Positions 29,454 to 38,405 of a stretch of 42,909 nt of DNA are shown piece by piece. Origin of the DNA: Gammaproteobacteria bacterium (GTDB lineage: Bacteria > Pseudomonadota > Gammaproteobacteria > GCA-001735895); contig JAOTTY010000003.1 of assembly GCA_029864185.1 (NCBI GenBank), positions 1-42,909 of the forward strand, given 5' to 3'. Below the pieces are notes generated by a model. That model had not been told where the DNA came from. It saw nothing but the letters and a program-made list of their open reading frames with translations, and did not search any database. The translations under genes and the position numbers were made by a program. Position 1 is the stretch's first letter. Each line of letters begins with the position of its first letter.

Positions 29454-31034
29454 TTATTTCAGGTCCACACCGTAGAAGGAGTGGCCGCCGAAAGGATCGA
29501 TCTTGAATCCGACGACTTCCTTGCGCAGCGGTTTGAAAACCACCGAGTGGGCGATCGTGGCCCAGGGCGCCTGCGACTTGAATTCGATCTGCGCCTGCTC
29601 GTACAGCCTGGTGCGTTCGGCGATATCCGAGACCACCTTGGCTTTCTGGATCAGGTCTTCGAACGGCTGATAACACCATTGTGCCCGGTTGGAGCCGCCA
29701 ACGCCGTCACAGCCGAGCAGCACCGCCAGGAAGTTATCCGGATCCCCGTTGTCGCCGGTCCATCCGAGCAATACCGCGCCATCGCGATCCTTTTCCTTGG
29801 AACGTTTCAGGTATTCACCCCATTCGTAGGACACGATCTCGACCTCGACCCCAACCTTGCCGAAATCTGACTGGATCAGCTCGGCCATGCGCCGCGCGTT
29901 GGGATTGTAGGGACGCTGTACCGGCATCGCCCAGACCTTCATTTTCAGATTCTGGACGCTCTCCGCGGCGAGCGCAGCCTTCGCGGCAGCCGGATCGTAG
30001 GGATCGTCGGCCGTGGCGTTGTTATACGACCAGATGGTCGGCGGGATCGGGTTCTTGGCGACCTTGCCGGCGCCCTGGAATACGGCGTCGATAATGGCCT
30101 GCTTGTTGATCGCCATGTTCAGGGCCTTACGCACCCTGGGGTTGTCAAACGGCGGCACCAGGGAGTTGTAGGCCAGGTAGCCGACGTTGAGGCCTTCCTG
30201 GCTCATCAGGTTGACCGCGGGATCGGTGCGCATGGCGGCGATATCGGCCGGGTTCGGGTAAGGCATGACGTGGCACTCGCCGGCTTTCAGTTTCTGGTAG
30301 CGAACCGAAGCGTCCGGGGTGATCGCGAAAACGAGGTCGTCGATGGCAGCCTTGCCGCGGAAGAAATCCGGGTGAGCCTTGTAGCGGATAAAGGCATCTT
30401 TCTGGTAGGCCACCAGCTGGAACGGACCGGTACCGACCGGGCTCTGGTCGAAGGTATCCATGGTGCCTGCCGTCGCCATCTTCTCGGCATACTCGGCCGA
30501 GTGAATCGACGCGAAGTCCATCGCCAGGTTGGCAATCATCGGCGATTCGGGGCGATTCAATACGAACCTGACGGTATAGTCGTCGACCTTCTCGATGCGC
30601 TTGATCAGGTCGGGCATCGACATGCCGTTGAAATACTCGTAGGCGCCGCCGGATACCATGTGATACGGATGATCCTTGGAAAACTGGCGCTCGAAGGAAA
30701 ACAGCACGTCTTCGGCGTTGAAATCGCGGCTCGGGGTAAAATCCTTGGTGGTATGAAACTTGACGCCCTTGCGCAGCTTAAAGGTATAAATCAATCCATC
30801 CGGGGAAATCGTCCAGCTCTCGGCGAGGCCCGGGATGATTTTGGTGGTACCGATTTCGAATTCGACCAGGCGGTTATAAACCTGGCGCGACGACGCGTCG
30901 AAGGTCGTACCTGCCGTATACAGCGACGGGGTGAATCCCTCCGGTGATCCCTCGGAACAGAAAATGAGTGTTTTTGCGTGCAGCTGGGTCGCAAATAATG
31001 CAACCACCGCCGCGAAAATAATTCTTGATTTCAT
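29454..31034 (-). CDS. dppA: Dipeptide ABC transporter periplasmic binding protein (DppA-like)
   Basis: MKSRIIFAAVVALFATQLHAKTLIFCSEGSPEGFTPSLYTAGTTFDASSRQVYNRLVEFE; likely start 31034 rather than 31190. Confidence 0.93.
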   Translation of the reverse strand: MKSRIIFAAVVALFATQLHAKTLIFCSEGSPEGFTPSLYTAGTTFDASSRQVYNRLVEFEIGTTKIIPGLAESWTISPDGLIYTFKLRKGVKFHTTKDFTPSRDFNAEDVLFSFERQFSKDHPYHMVSGGAYEYFNGMSMPDLIKRIEKVDDYTVRFVLNRPESPMIANLAMDFASIHSAEYAEKMATAGTMDTFDQSPVGTGPFQLVAYQKDAFIRYKAHPDFFRGKAAIDDLVFAITPDASVRYQKLKAGECHVMPYPNPADIAAMRTDPAVNLMSQEGLNVGYLAYNSLVPPFDNPRVRKALNMAINKQAIIDAVFQGAGKVAKNPIPPTIWSYNNATADDPYDPAAAKAALAAESVQNLKMKVWAMPVQRPYNPNARRMAELIQSDFGKVGVEVEIVSYEWGEYLKRSKEKDRDGAVLLGWTGDNGDPDNFLAVLLGCDGVGGSNRAQWCYQPFEDLIQKAKVVSDIAERTRLYEQAQIEFKSQAPWATIAHSVVFKPLRKEVVGFKIDPFGGHSFYGVDLK

Positions 31035-31212
31035 TATGATTTCTCCACTTTGGCTATTAGCCTGAGTAATCGTTGCAGATTTACTCAATTTTGGTTTTAT
31101 GGTTGTGCGTTGATCGGCTTGGGTTAACTTGCTGGTAAAGTCGACTAACAACAGACCCAGATTGTACAGCCATTCGGCACGATTCTTCACTTTTTTTTAA
31201 TATTGGCGCAAA

Positions 31213-31629
31213 TTAGCGGATGGTTGACGCAGCGCGCTTTAGCATGGCGACGATCAGGGCCAGCCAGCCCAGGATAAAGGCGACGCCGCCCAGTGGCGTA
31301 ATCGCACCCAGCCACTTGCTGCCGCTCAACGCGAGCAGGTAGAGGGATCCGCTGAACAGTGCGATACCAAGCGCGAACGCGATCGTGGCAAACACCAGCC
31401 AGCGACGGGGAAATTGCGGCATGGCAGCCATCACGCCGATGCAAAGCAATGCGATCGCATGGTACATCTGGTACCTGACGGCGGTTTCGAAAATCCCGAG
31501 GTGGTAGCCGTCCAGCACCTGCTTGAGCCGGTGCGCGCCAAACGCGCCCGACATTACGGCGAGCATGGCAAACCCTGCCCCCAGCGCAATTACCCAACGA
31601 CTCATTCTAGAATTCTCGAACAGGTTCAT
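31213..31629 (-). CDS. DUF423 membrane protein
   Basis: MNLFENSRMSRWVIALGAGFAMLAVMSGAFGAHRLKQVLDGYHLGIFETAVRYQMYHAIALLCIGVMA...SLYLLALSGSKWLGAITPLGGVAFILGWLAL. Confidence 0.88.
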   Translation of the reverse strand: MNLFENSRMSRWVIALGAGFAMLAVMSGAFGAHRLKQVLDGYHLGIFETAVRYQMYHAIALLCIGVMAAMPQFPRRWLVFATIAFALGIALFSGSLYLLALSGSKWLGAITPLGGVAFILGWLALIVAMLKRAASTIR

Positions 31630-31837
31630 GAAGGCTCGTTGCTCCGATTGACCGGAATGATTTAGCGGATGATTGCACTGCGGAATTCTAAAGCACCGGC
31701 AATCCAATTGTAAGCCGGTAATGAATTACCGCGAGAACGAAGCCCGGAAATACTTCACGATAGACTTCGACCTCCCGGTTACTTATCCTCTGATTACTTT
31801 TCCTCGGCCTGCATTTCAGGCGGCTGCGTTGACCGAT

Positions 31838-32275
31838 ATGCGATTTTCCGAAGTGCTTTTGCGACTGGGCTGTAATCTCGTCGGCTGGCTGATCATTTAC
31901 AGCTATTTTATCTGGCTGGGGGTAATCCCCCAGGTCAGCTGCGGCCCCGAGGGCGCGGAGCTTTACCGCCTGGTGCTAGCTTCATGTCCAGTCGCAATCC
32001 TGGCCGCGATGCTGCTTGGACTGGCGCATCCCCTTACCGGGGTAATCGATTATCTGAAGTGGCTCGCGCTGCCGCTGGTTATTCTGATTCCGCTGTCCAT
32101 AGACCCGATCGCGAAGGCCATGGAGACGGCCACGCTCGGGGCACTCGATTTCTGCGGGCCACTACCTGCTAGCGACTGGCAACGCGCCTGGGCGCCGGTA
32201 CAGATCGCGACGGTGACGATCATCGTCATCGCGGTCGCCCGTTTCCTGATCAGGCGCAGACAAGTTGTCGCTTAG
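31838..32275 (+). CDS. Uncharacterised membrane protein
   Basis: MRFSEVLLRLGCNLVGWLIIYSYFIWLGVIPQVSCGPEGAELYRLVLASCPVAILAAMLLGLAHPLTGVIDYLKW; hydrophobic; start site uncertain (ORF opens at 31673). Confidence 0.5.
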   Translation: MRFSEVLLRLGCNLVGWLIIYSYFIWLGVIPQVSCGPEGAELYRLVLASCPVAILAAMLLGLAHPLTGVIDYLKWLALPLVILIPLSIDPIAKAMETATLGALDFCGPLPASDWQRAWAPVQIATVTIIVIAVARFLIRRRQVVA

Positions 32276-32387
32276 GTAAAATAATTGTCGTAATATTCCC
32301 TTCGTACATTGTGTTGAGGGCCACAGCCTGCCAGAAACAGTGACTCCGGTCACGAACAAGAACCATAAACTGTAAGGGGAAAAGCTA

Positions 32388-32789
32388 ATGAGTATGTTGA
32401 ATGAATTCAAAGATTTTGCAATGCGCGGTAACGTGGTCGACATGGCGGTCGGTATCGTAATCGGAGGCGCGTTCGGAAAAATCGTTTCTTCTTTCGTCGC
32501 GGATGTTCTGATGCCGCCAATTGGCCTGCTGCTCGGTGGGGTCGATTTTCGCGACCTCGCGATCATGCTGAAAGAAGGCGTCGGTGATACCGCGGCTGTC
32601 ATGATCAATTACGGGTCGTTCATCCAGACTGTGGTCGATTTCGTAATCATCGCGTTCGCGATCTTCCTCGTCGTCAAGGCAATGAACTCCTTGAAAAAGA
32701 AAGAAGAAGCACCGGCACCCGCGCCTGAACCCGCGCCGAGCGCAGAAGAAGTCCTGCTGGGCGAAATCCGGGATTTGTTGAAGAAGTAG
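32388..32789 (+). CDS. mscL: Large-conductance mechanosensitive channel MscL
   Basis: [54 protein letters not shown]. Confidence 0.97.
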   Translation: MSMLNEFKDFAMRGNVVDMAVGIVIGGAFGKIVSSFVADVLMPPIGLLLGGVDFRDLAIMLKEGVGDTAAVMINYGSFIQTVVDFVIIAFAIFLVVKAMNSLKKKEEAPAPAPEPAPSAEEVLLGEIRDLLKK

Positions 32790-32864
32790 CGACCCGACTC
32801 GGCCACTGATTCCTGGAAATCCGTCGCACGGACACGACGACTGGCAGTTTATCGGGATAAATCC

Positions 32865-33407
32865 ATGCTCCGATTCCTGCAGTGGTTGCCAGTTACAGGT
32901 CACATCCTCGTGAGCAGCGCTGCACTGGCCGCGAACGGCAACCTGGAACCCACGCTCGAAACCCACACGGGGCCCTGGTACGAGCCAGGCGCCCCTTTCG
33001 TCAGGAGCCTGTGGGAACCGGGGCTGCCCGGGGAGCGTCTGCAGCTTAAGGGGCGGATTTTGAACACGCTGGGCGTGCCGGTCGCGGATGCACTGGTCGA
33101 ACTCTGGCACACCGATGCCCATGGCGATTACCCGCCGCTGCGGGCAAGTATAAGAACGAAGCAAAACGGCAGCTTCGGCATCGGTACCGTGCTGCCCGGC
33201 CATAACCAGGGGTACCGCGCGCGACATATCCATTTTGTCATCACCCACCCGGCCCACAGGCAGCTGGTCACGCGCATCTTTTTCAAGGGTGACGTCAACA
33301 TGGCGGAGGCGCCCTACCCGGAGCTGGCAGTGTTTCTCGAGGAGGGTTATATTGACGGGCAGCCGGTGCTGTTTGCCGATGTCGAGTTCGTGCTGTTACC
33401 GCAGTGA
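32865..33407 (+). CDS. Secreted intradiol ring-cleavage dioxygenase-like protein
   Basis: Signal-like N-terminus; GPWYEPGAPFVRSLWEPGLPGERLQLKGRILNTLGVPVADALVELWHTDAHGDYP...SFGIGTVLPGHNQGYRARHIHFVITHP. Confidence 0.75.
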   Translation: MLRFLQWLPVTGHILVSSAALAANGNLEPTLETHTGPWYEPGAPFVRSLWEPGLPGERLQLKGRILNTLGVPVADALVELWHTDAHGDYPPLRASIRTKQNGSFGIGTVLPGHNQGYRARHIHFVITHPAHRQLVTRIFFKGDVNMAEAPYPELAVFLEEGYIDGQPVLFADVEFVLLPQ

Positions 33408-33486
33408 GACGCCAGCGGAATGCCTGCTCGCATCTGCAGGCCGTAATCAGACCAGGCCAGAGCAACCGTCAACGAGGAAATTACCG

Positions 33487-33687
33487 ATGTTTTTTTTACT
33501 GGCCGGGGTACTGATGCTAACCATCATCATCGGCCTGTTCTGGCTCAAGGACCACCTGCATAGTCCGCTGCTCGCGCGCATCGCCTACTCGGAACTGACC
33601 GCGCGCCTGGCGGTGGTCGGGGCCGCTTTTTCGGTGATCGGTGTGCTGTTGATCATTTCTGACCTGGCCGCAGGCCCGAAGCCATGA
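33487..33687 (+). CDS. Small two-TM protein, unknown function
   Basis: MFFLLAGVLMLTIIIGLFWLKDHLHSPLLARIAYSELTARLAVVGAAFSVIGVLLIISDLAAGPKP; positioned between two real genes. Confidence 0.45.
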   Translation: MFFLLAGVLMLTIIIGLFWLKDHLHSPLLARIAYSELTARLAVVGAAFSVIGVLLIISDLAAGPKP

Positions 33688-33825
33688 AGATGCTTCATCG
33701 AGTCGTTGCTGCCGCAAGCATGCGGTTAACAGTCTTCGCTAGACTCCTGCTATCTTCGGTGACGGTATCGGGCAGTCTTTGTTCTCCGCACAGAACCGTT
33801 TTCAGGTATTCGGGTCGAACGGTTT

Positions 33826-34332
33826 ATGAATTGCGCGCTTAAACAGATGGCCATCGTGACCTTTGTCGCCTGTTTATCGAATCTCGCCGCTGCGGCTGTT
33901 ATTCATAAATGGGTAGATGCCGACGGCGTCACGCACTACTCCGACGAGGCGCCCGCGACCGCCGAAATCCCGGTTACCGAGATCGATGTTCCACCGGCGC
34001 AAGCCGCATCCGGGGATGCGACAGAGGGTTATTATTCGATAACCAATCAATGGGAGCGGATGCGCCGCGAACGAATCGAACGCGAAAAACTGGCACTCGA
34101 AAAGGCCAGATTCGAAGCAGAGCGGCAGGCTTCGAGCCCGACAGTAGTGTACGTCAACGAACCGGAGACATCGCGATCCGTCAGCGGGTTGCCGGTTTAT
34201 CTACGCCAGGCGGCTCGGCATCATCGCATGCACCACAAATTCGGCCATCGCTATCGCGGTGGGCGGGTTGGGTATAGCCATCCGCGGCCGCCACAACAGG
34301 CCGACCTCGGCTACTTTCCGCACGTTGACTGA
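33826..34332 (+). CDS. DUF4124-containing protein
   Basis: MNCALKQMAIVTFVACLSNLAAAAVIHKWVDADGVTHYSDEAPATAEIPVTEIDVP. Confidence 0.82.
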   Translation: MNCALKQMAIVTFVACLSNLAAAAVIHKWVDADGVTHYSDEAPATAEIPVTEIDVPPAQAASGDATEGYYSITNQWERMRRERIEREKLALEKARFEAERQASSPTVVYVNEPETSRSVSGLPVYLRQAARHHRMHHKFGHRYRGGRVGYSHPRPPQQADLGYFPHVD

Positions 34333-34383
34333 CCAGCGGTCGCTTCGTCTCGCGGTGCATTATTGCAAGGGCGATCTAGGGTA

Positions 34384-35643
34384 ATGCGTAATTTCTTCCG
34401 CGTTGTTTTTTCGCTCCTTATCGGGCTGCAATTTTTCCATGCGGGCGACGGCAGTGCACAAACCGAAATTACCGCGCCGGTATCGGAAGATATCGAAGTT
34501 ACCGTTAGCCGGTTCGACGCGAACGGCGACTATCTGCTGCTGTGGATCGCCCCCGAGTACGGTTTTCGCGAAACCCACAGGTCGATGGCCCGCAGGCTCG
34601 GCGCGCAGGGTATCGAAGTCTGGCAAAGCGACATCGTCGAAGCGCTGTTCCTGCCGCAGGGCAGCGGCTCGCTGAAACGGCTCGACGGCAGTACGATCGC
34701 CGACCTGATCGAATATGCGCATCGGCAAACCGGCAAAAAAATCGCGCTGGCGGGAGATTCCTATGCCGCGATGGCGGCGCTGCTCGGAGCCCGCAGCTGG
34801 CAGGACAGAAAACTGGCCGACCCGTACCTGGTCGGCGCCGTCCTCTTCACCCCCTATAGCTATGCCTACATCCCGGCGCTCGGCCTCGAGCCGGAATACA
34901 TGCCGATCGTCGAATCGACCAACATCCCGATGATGATTTACCAGGCGAAAAACAGCGGCACCACGGGCGGCTTTGCCGTGCTGCTGGATAAACTGCGTTT
35001 GCACGAAAGCCCGGTTTACACTCGCATCGTACCCGGCGTCATGAGCCTGTTCTACGCGGAGCCGCCGTCCCGCGCAATGATCGACGTCGCCGAACCGATC
35101 GCGATCGACATCAGGCGGATGCTCGCAGTACTGGCAAGGCACCAGCTACCCGACGCCCCGGTAGCGATCGTGAAGGGCACATCGATCAGGAGCGGAATCG
35201 ATATTTATCTCAGGGAATTCAATGGCGCGATCCCACCCCTGGCGATAAAACTGACCGATATACACGGCGCTCCTGTCGTCCGAAACGACTTTGCCGGCAA
35301 GGTAACCGTGGTCAACTTCTGGGCGACCTGGTGCCCCCCGTGCATCGAGGAAATTCCTTCGCTGAATCGCCTGCAGCGCAAGATGAAGGGTCGGCCATTC
35401 GAGCTGATATCGATTAATTACGCGGAAGACAGGGAAACCGTGATGGATTTCCTGCGACGGGTCAAGGTGGATTTTCCGGTGCTGCTCGACACGGATGGCG
35501 CCTACGCGAAGGCCTGGAGCGTCATCAGCTACCCGTCAAGCTTTGTCATCGACCCGCAGGGCAGGATCAGGTACGGCGTCAACGCAGCCATCGAGTGGGA
35601 CGACCCGGAGCTAATAACCAAACTGGAATCGCTGATGCGATAA
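34384..35643 (+). CDS. Alpha/beta-hydrolase-like domain fused to TlpA/ResA-type thioredoxin
   Basis: N-terminal half with GDSYA nucleophile-elbow-like motif (KKIALAGDSYAAMAALLGARS); C-terminal TlpA: KVTVVNFWATWCPPCIEEIPSLNRLQRKMKGRPFELISINYAEDRETVMDFL...YPSSFVIDPQGRIRYGVNAAIEWDDPEL. Confidence 0.78.
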   Translation: MRNFFRVVFSLLIGLQFFHAGDGSAQTEITAPVSEDIEVTVSRFDANGDYLLLWIAPEYGFRETHRSMARRLGAQGIEVWQSDIVEALFLPQGSGSLKRLDGSTIADLIEYAHRQTGKKIALAGDSYAAMAALLGARSWQDRKLADPYLVGAVLFTPYSYAYIPALGLEPEYMPIVESTNIPMMIYQAKNSGTTGGFAVLLDKLRLHESPVYTRIVPGVMSLFYAEPPSRAMIDVAEPIAIDIRRMLAVLARHQLPDAPVAIVKGTSIRSGIDIYLREFNGAIPPLAIKLTDIHGAPVVRNDFAGKVTVVNFWATWCPPCIEEIPSLNRLQRKMKGRPFELISINYAEDRETVMDFLRRVKVDFPVLLDTDGAYAKAWSVISYPSSFVIDPQGRIRYGVNAAIEWDDPELITKLESLMR

Positions 35644-35671
35644 TGCCTGACGCGGCGCGGCCGGCATCGGG

Positions 35672-36415
35672 TCAGGTCTTCGCACAGGCGGGGCAGTCGG
35701 GATTTTTCGGTAGCGTCACCGCCTGCCATTCCATAGCGTAGGCGTCGAACAGCAACAGGCGGTTCACCATCGCCTCGCCCTGTCCCGCGAGAATCAACAG
35801 GGTTTGCAGCGCCTGCATCGTGCCGATGACTCCAACCACCGGACCGAGCACGCCTTCGAGTTCGCAGGACTCCTCGGCGCCGAAGGCGTGCGTATACAGG
35901 CACTGGTAACAGGCGCTGTTTGCGGCCGGCTGGTAATTCATGATCTGCCCCTCGAGCCGGATTGCGGCGCCAGTCACCAGCGGGGTCGCGGTGTCGACGC
36001 AGGCGCGGTTGACGTCGAAACGGGTCGGGTAGTTATCGCAACAGTCGAGCACGATGTCGACAGAGCTTACCACCTGCTTCAATTCGTCGCCTTCGAGCTG
36101 ATAGGAAATAAGGTCCACCTCGCATCTCGGGTTCAGGTCCTTGAGGGTTTGCCTGCCCGATTCGACCTTGTGCTCGCCGACCGCGGCCTCGCGGTGAATG
36201 ATCTGCCGCTGCAGGTTGGATGTCTCGACGATGTCGTAATCGCTTAGCACCAGTCTACCGATGCCCGCCGCGGCCAGATACATGGCCGCCGGCGAGCCGA
36301 GGCCGCCGACGCCGACGATCAACGCGCTCGCGTCAAGAATGGCCTGCTGCCCTTTTTCGCCGATCTGCGGCAAGCGGATATGACGCGCAAAGCGCTCTTT
36401 CTGCTCCGGATTCAT
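35672..36415 (-). CDS. moeB: MoeB/ThiF/HesA-family E1-like adenylyltransferase
   Basis: RFARHIRLPQIGEKGQQAILDASALIVGVGGLGSPAAMYLAAAGIGRLVLSDYDIVETSNLQRQIIH; two CxxC pairs (CYQC, CPAC). Confidence 0.92.
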   Translation of the reverse strand: MNPEQKERFARHIRLPQIGEKGQQAILDASALIVGVGGLGSPAAMYLAAAGIGRLVLSDYDIVETSNLQRQIIHREAAVGEHKVESGRQTLKDLNPRCEVDLISYQLEGDELKQVVSSVDIVLDCCDNYPTRFDVNRACVDTATPLVTGAAIRLEGQIMNYQPAANSACYQCLYTHAFGAEESCELEGVLGPVVGVIGTMQALQTLLILAGQGEAMVNRLLLFDAYAMEWQAVTLPKNPDCPACAKT

Positions 36416-36741
36416 CCGCCGCCCTTGTGAAAATACTGGTGGAAGCGATGGAAAAAGCGTTCGCGCTCGTCCGGTTCCGCGCGGTCGAAATGGAAGCTCA
36501 CCTTGAGCACCGGCAACGCGAACAGCCCGATCTTGCGCGGTGGCTGTTCGGCCACTTCGATCTCGAGTTCGAAGGCCGAGTTGACGAGCGATACCAGCCA
36601 GCGGTGGCGGCCGATTGCGGCCGCATTGAAGTCGCTGCGTGCGCCGGTGAACGGACCGAGCAGCACCTTGCCGAATTCGTCGGCGCCGTAGCCCATCTCG
36701 TATTCTACGCGGCTCGATCGTGGATCCGGATTAGCGTTCAT
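36412..36741 (-). CDS. Uncharacterised 109-aa protein with C-terminal GGG, in AOR operon
   Basis: MNANPDPRSSRVEYEMGYGADEFGKVLLGPFTGARSDFNAAAIGRHRWLVSLVNSAFELEIEVAEQPPRKIGLFALPVLKVSFHFDRAEPDERERFFHRFHQYFHKGGG; ATGA overlap with moeB. Confidence 0.75.
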   Translation of the reverse strand: MNANPDPRSSRVEYEMGYGADEFGKVLLGPFTGARSDFNAAAIGRHRWLVSLVNSAFELEIEVAEQPPRKIGLFALPVLKVSFHFDRAEPDERERFFHRFHQYFHKGGG

Positions 36742-36839
36742 TGAACTCCACCAAAAGGGGGCATGCGAATTGTCCGGGAAGTTTGAAGACCACTCCGGAT
36801 ACCCATAGCAATGACGCCCCCGTCGCGCGGGATCCCGGT

Positions 36840-37091
36840 TCAACCGCCCGCCACGGGCGGCCAGATCGACACCACGTCGCCCTCTGCCAGTTCACGGGAT
36901 TCACGCTGATCGGCGTTGACGTAATTGCCGTTGACCAGCACGATATGCGCTTCCGCCGGTGAAATATGGTAGCTCTCGATCAGGCGGTTGAGCGGCAACC
37001 CGTCCTCTACCTTGATATCGCGCCTGAATCGGCTCTGCCCAGGCGGCAGATACTTCATCAGCGAGGCGTAGAACTCGATGCTGATATTCAT
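36840..37091 (-). CDS. MoaD/ThiS-like beta-grasp sulfur carrier (AOR-associated)
   Basis: MNISIEFYASLMKYLPPGQSRFRRDIKVEDGLPLNRLIESYHISPAEAHIVLVNGNYVNADQRESRELAEGDVVSIWPPVAGG; terminal GG. Confidence 0.9.
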   Translation of the reverse strand: MNISIEFYASLMKYLPPGQSRFRRDIKVEDGLPLNRLIESYHISPAEAHIVLVNGNYVNADQRESRELAEGDVVSIWPPVAGG

Positions 37092-37097
37092 TGGTGC

Positions 37098-38351
37098 TCA
37101 GGCGTAACCGAGTTCCTGGGTACAGGCGACATAAGCCTCCATGACCGCGGTCGGATCCTTCATCAGACGCCCCTTCCATTCGCCCAGGTGGATTTTCGAC
37201 TCGATTAATCCGCGCAGCACGCCGATGTGCTGGGTCTTGCCGACGCTGCTCGCACCGACCAGGTGATCGCCGTCGAACTGCAGGTTGATGTACTGGTACT
37301 CGCCCGGATTGTAGAGCTCGGCGCTATCGCCGCCGTCGACACCCATCCACAGGCCGAAAGAGCAGGAAATCAGGCCGACGGTATCGAGCACGTTCATGTT
37401 CAGGGTGCCGTGATGTTCGTCATCCCTGCCGGCCATATTGAGCGCTGCGATGCGCCCGTGATCGGTTGCGGTCGGCTGGATCGCCTGCACCTCGAAGTTG
37501 CCGGTCGAGAAATCGACGCCCTGCGCGACGTCTCCCGCTGCGTAGACGTCGGGATTGCTGGACTGCATACGGCGGTCGACAAGGATACCCTGGTCGACTT
37601 TGATGTCGGTACCCTGGACCAGGTCGGTGTTCGCCTTGACCCCGGTCGCGGTGATTACCAGCGCCGCTGCAAGCTTGCTGCCATCGCTCAGTGAAACTTC
37701 GACCTGGCCTTTGCCGGCGTCGCTAACGCCCTCGACGCTGCAGGAAGTATGCACGTCGATACCCTTGTGCTTGCACCAGGTTTCGAGCAAGCCACCCGCC
37801 TTGTCGTTAAGCATGCGCGGCACCATGCGGTTGCCCATTTCGACCACCGCAAGATTCACGCCGCGCTTGACCAGCGCTTCGAGAATAATACAGCCGATAA
37901 AGCCGGCGCCGATTAACACGACGTTGGAGCCGGATTGCGCCAGCTTGATAATGTTGCGCGCATCTTCCAGTGTCCAGCAGGAATGCACCTGTGACAGATC
38001 CAGCCCTGGAATTGGCGGGCTGATCGGATGCGAACCAGTCGCCAGCAACAGCTTGTCATAACCGCGGCTGCTACCATCCTCAAGCGTCACGGTTTTTCCA
38101 CCGGTGTCGATCTTGTCGACCTTCTGTTGCACTACCTCGATGTTCAAGTCACCGAAATGCTGTTTCGGATCACGCAGGTAGGTACCGGATTCGTCGATGT
38201 TGTTGATCAGATAGTAAGGGATAGCCATACGCGAGTAAGGCGGTTCGGGTTCGTCTCCAATGATTGCGATATCCGCATCTGGATCGGCCTTGCGCAGAGT
38301 CTCGGCGGCGACGACGCCGGCAGGACCCGCACCAATGATTAAATGTTGCAT
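37098..38351 (-). CDS. FAD/NAD(P)-dependent oxidoreductase (AorC-like)
   Basis: MQHLIIGAGPAGVVAAETLRKADPDADIAIIGDEPEPPYSRMAIPYYL...LLLATGSHPISPPIPG...VVLIGAGFIGCIILEALVKRGVNLAVVE...DVYAAGDVAQG. Confidence 0.9.
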   Translation of the reverse strand: MQHLIIGAGPAGVVAAETLRKADPDADIAIIGDEPEPPYSRMAIPYYLINNIDESGTYLRDPKQHFGDLNIEVVQQKVDKIDTGGKTVTLEDGSSRGYDKLLLATGSHPISPPIPGLDLSQVHSCWTLEDARNIIKLAQSGSNVVLIGAGFIGCIILEALVKRGVNLAVVEMGNRMVPRMLNDKAGGLLETWCKHKGIDVHTSCSVEGVSDAGKGQVEVSLSDGSKLAAALVITATGVKANTDLVQGTDIKVDQGILVDRRMQSSNPDVYAAGDVAQGVDFSTGNFEVQAIQPTATDHGRIAALNMAGRDDEHHGTLNMNVLDTVGLISCSFGLWMGVDGGDSAELYNPGEYQYINLQFDGDHLVGASSVGKTQHIGVLRGLIESKIHLGEWKGRLMKDPTAVMEAYVACTQELGYA

Positions 38352-38374
38352 GATGTTATGCCTTCAACTGAAAA

Positions 38375-38398
38375 CCCCCTGCCGGTAACGGCAGGGGG
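38375..38398 (-). terminator. Intercistronic hairpin between the AOR catalytic gene and the FAD oxidoreductase
   Basis: Perfect 10-bp stem ccccctgccg-gtaa-cggcaggggg; on the minus strand followed by TTTTCAGTT. Confidence 0.75.
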
Positions 38399-38405
38399 CG
38401 TTTGA

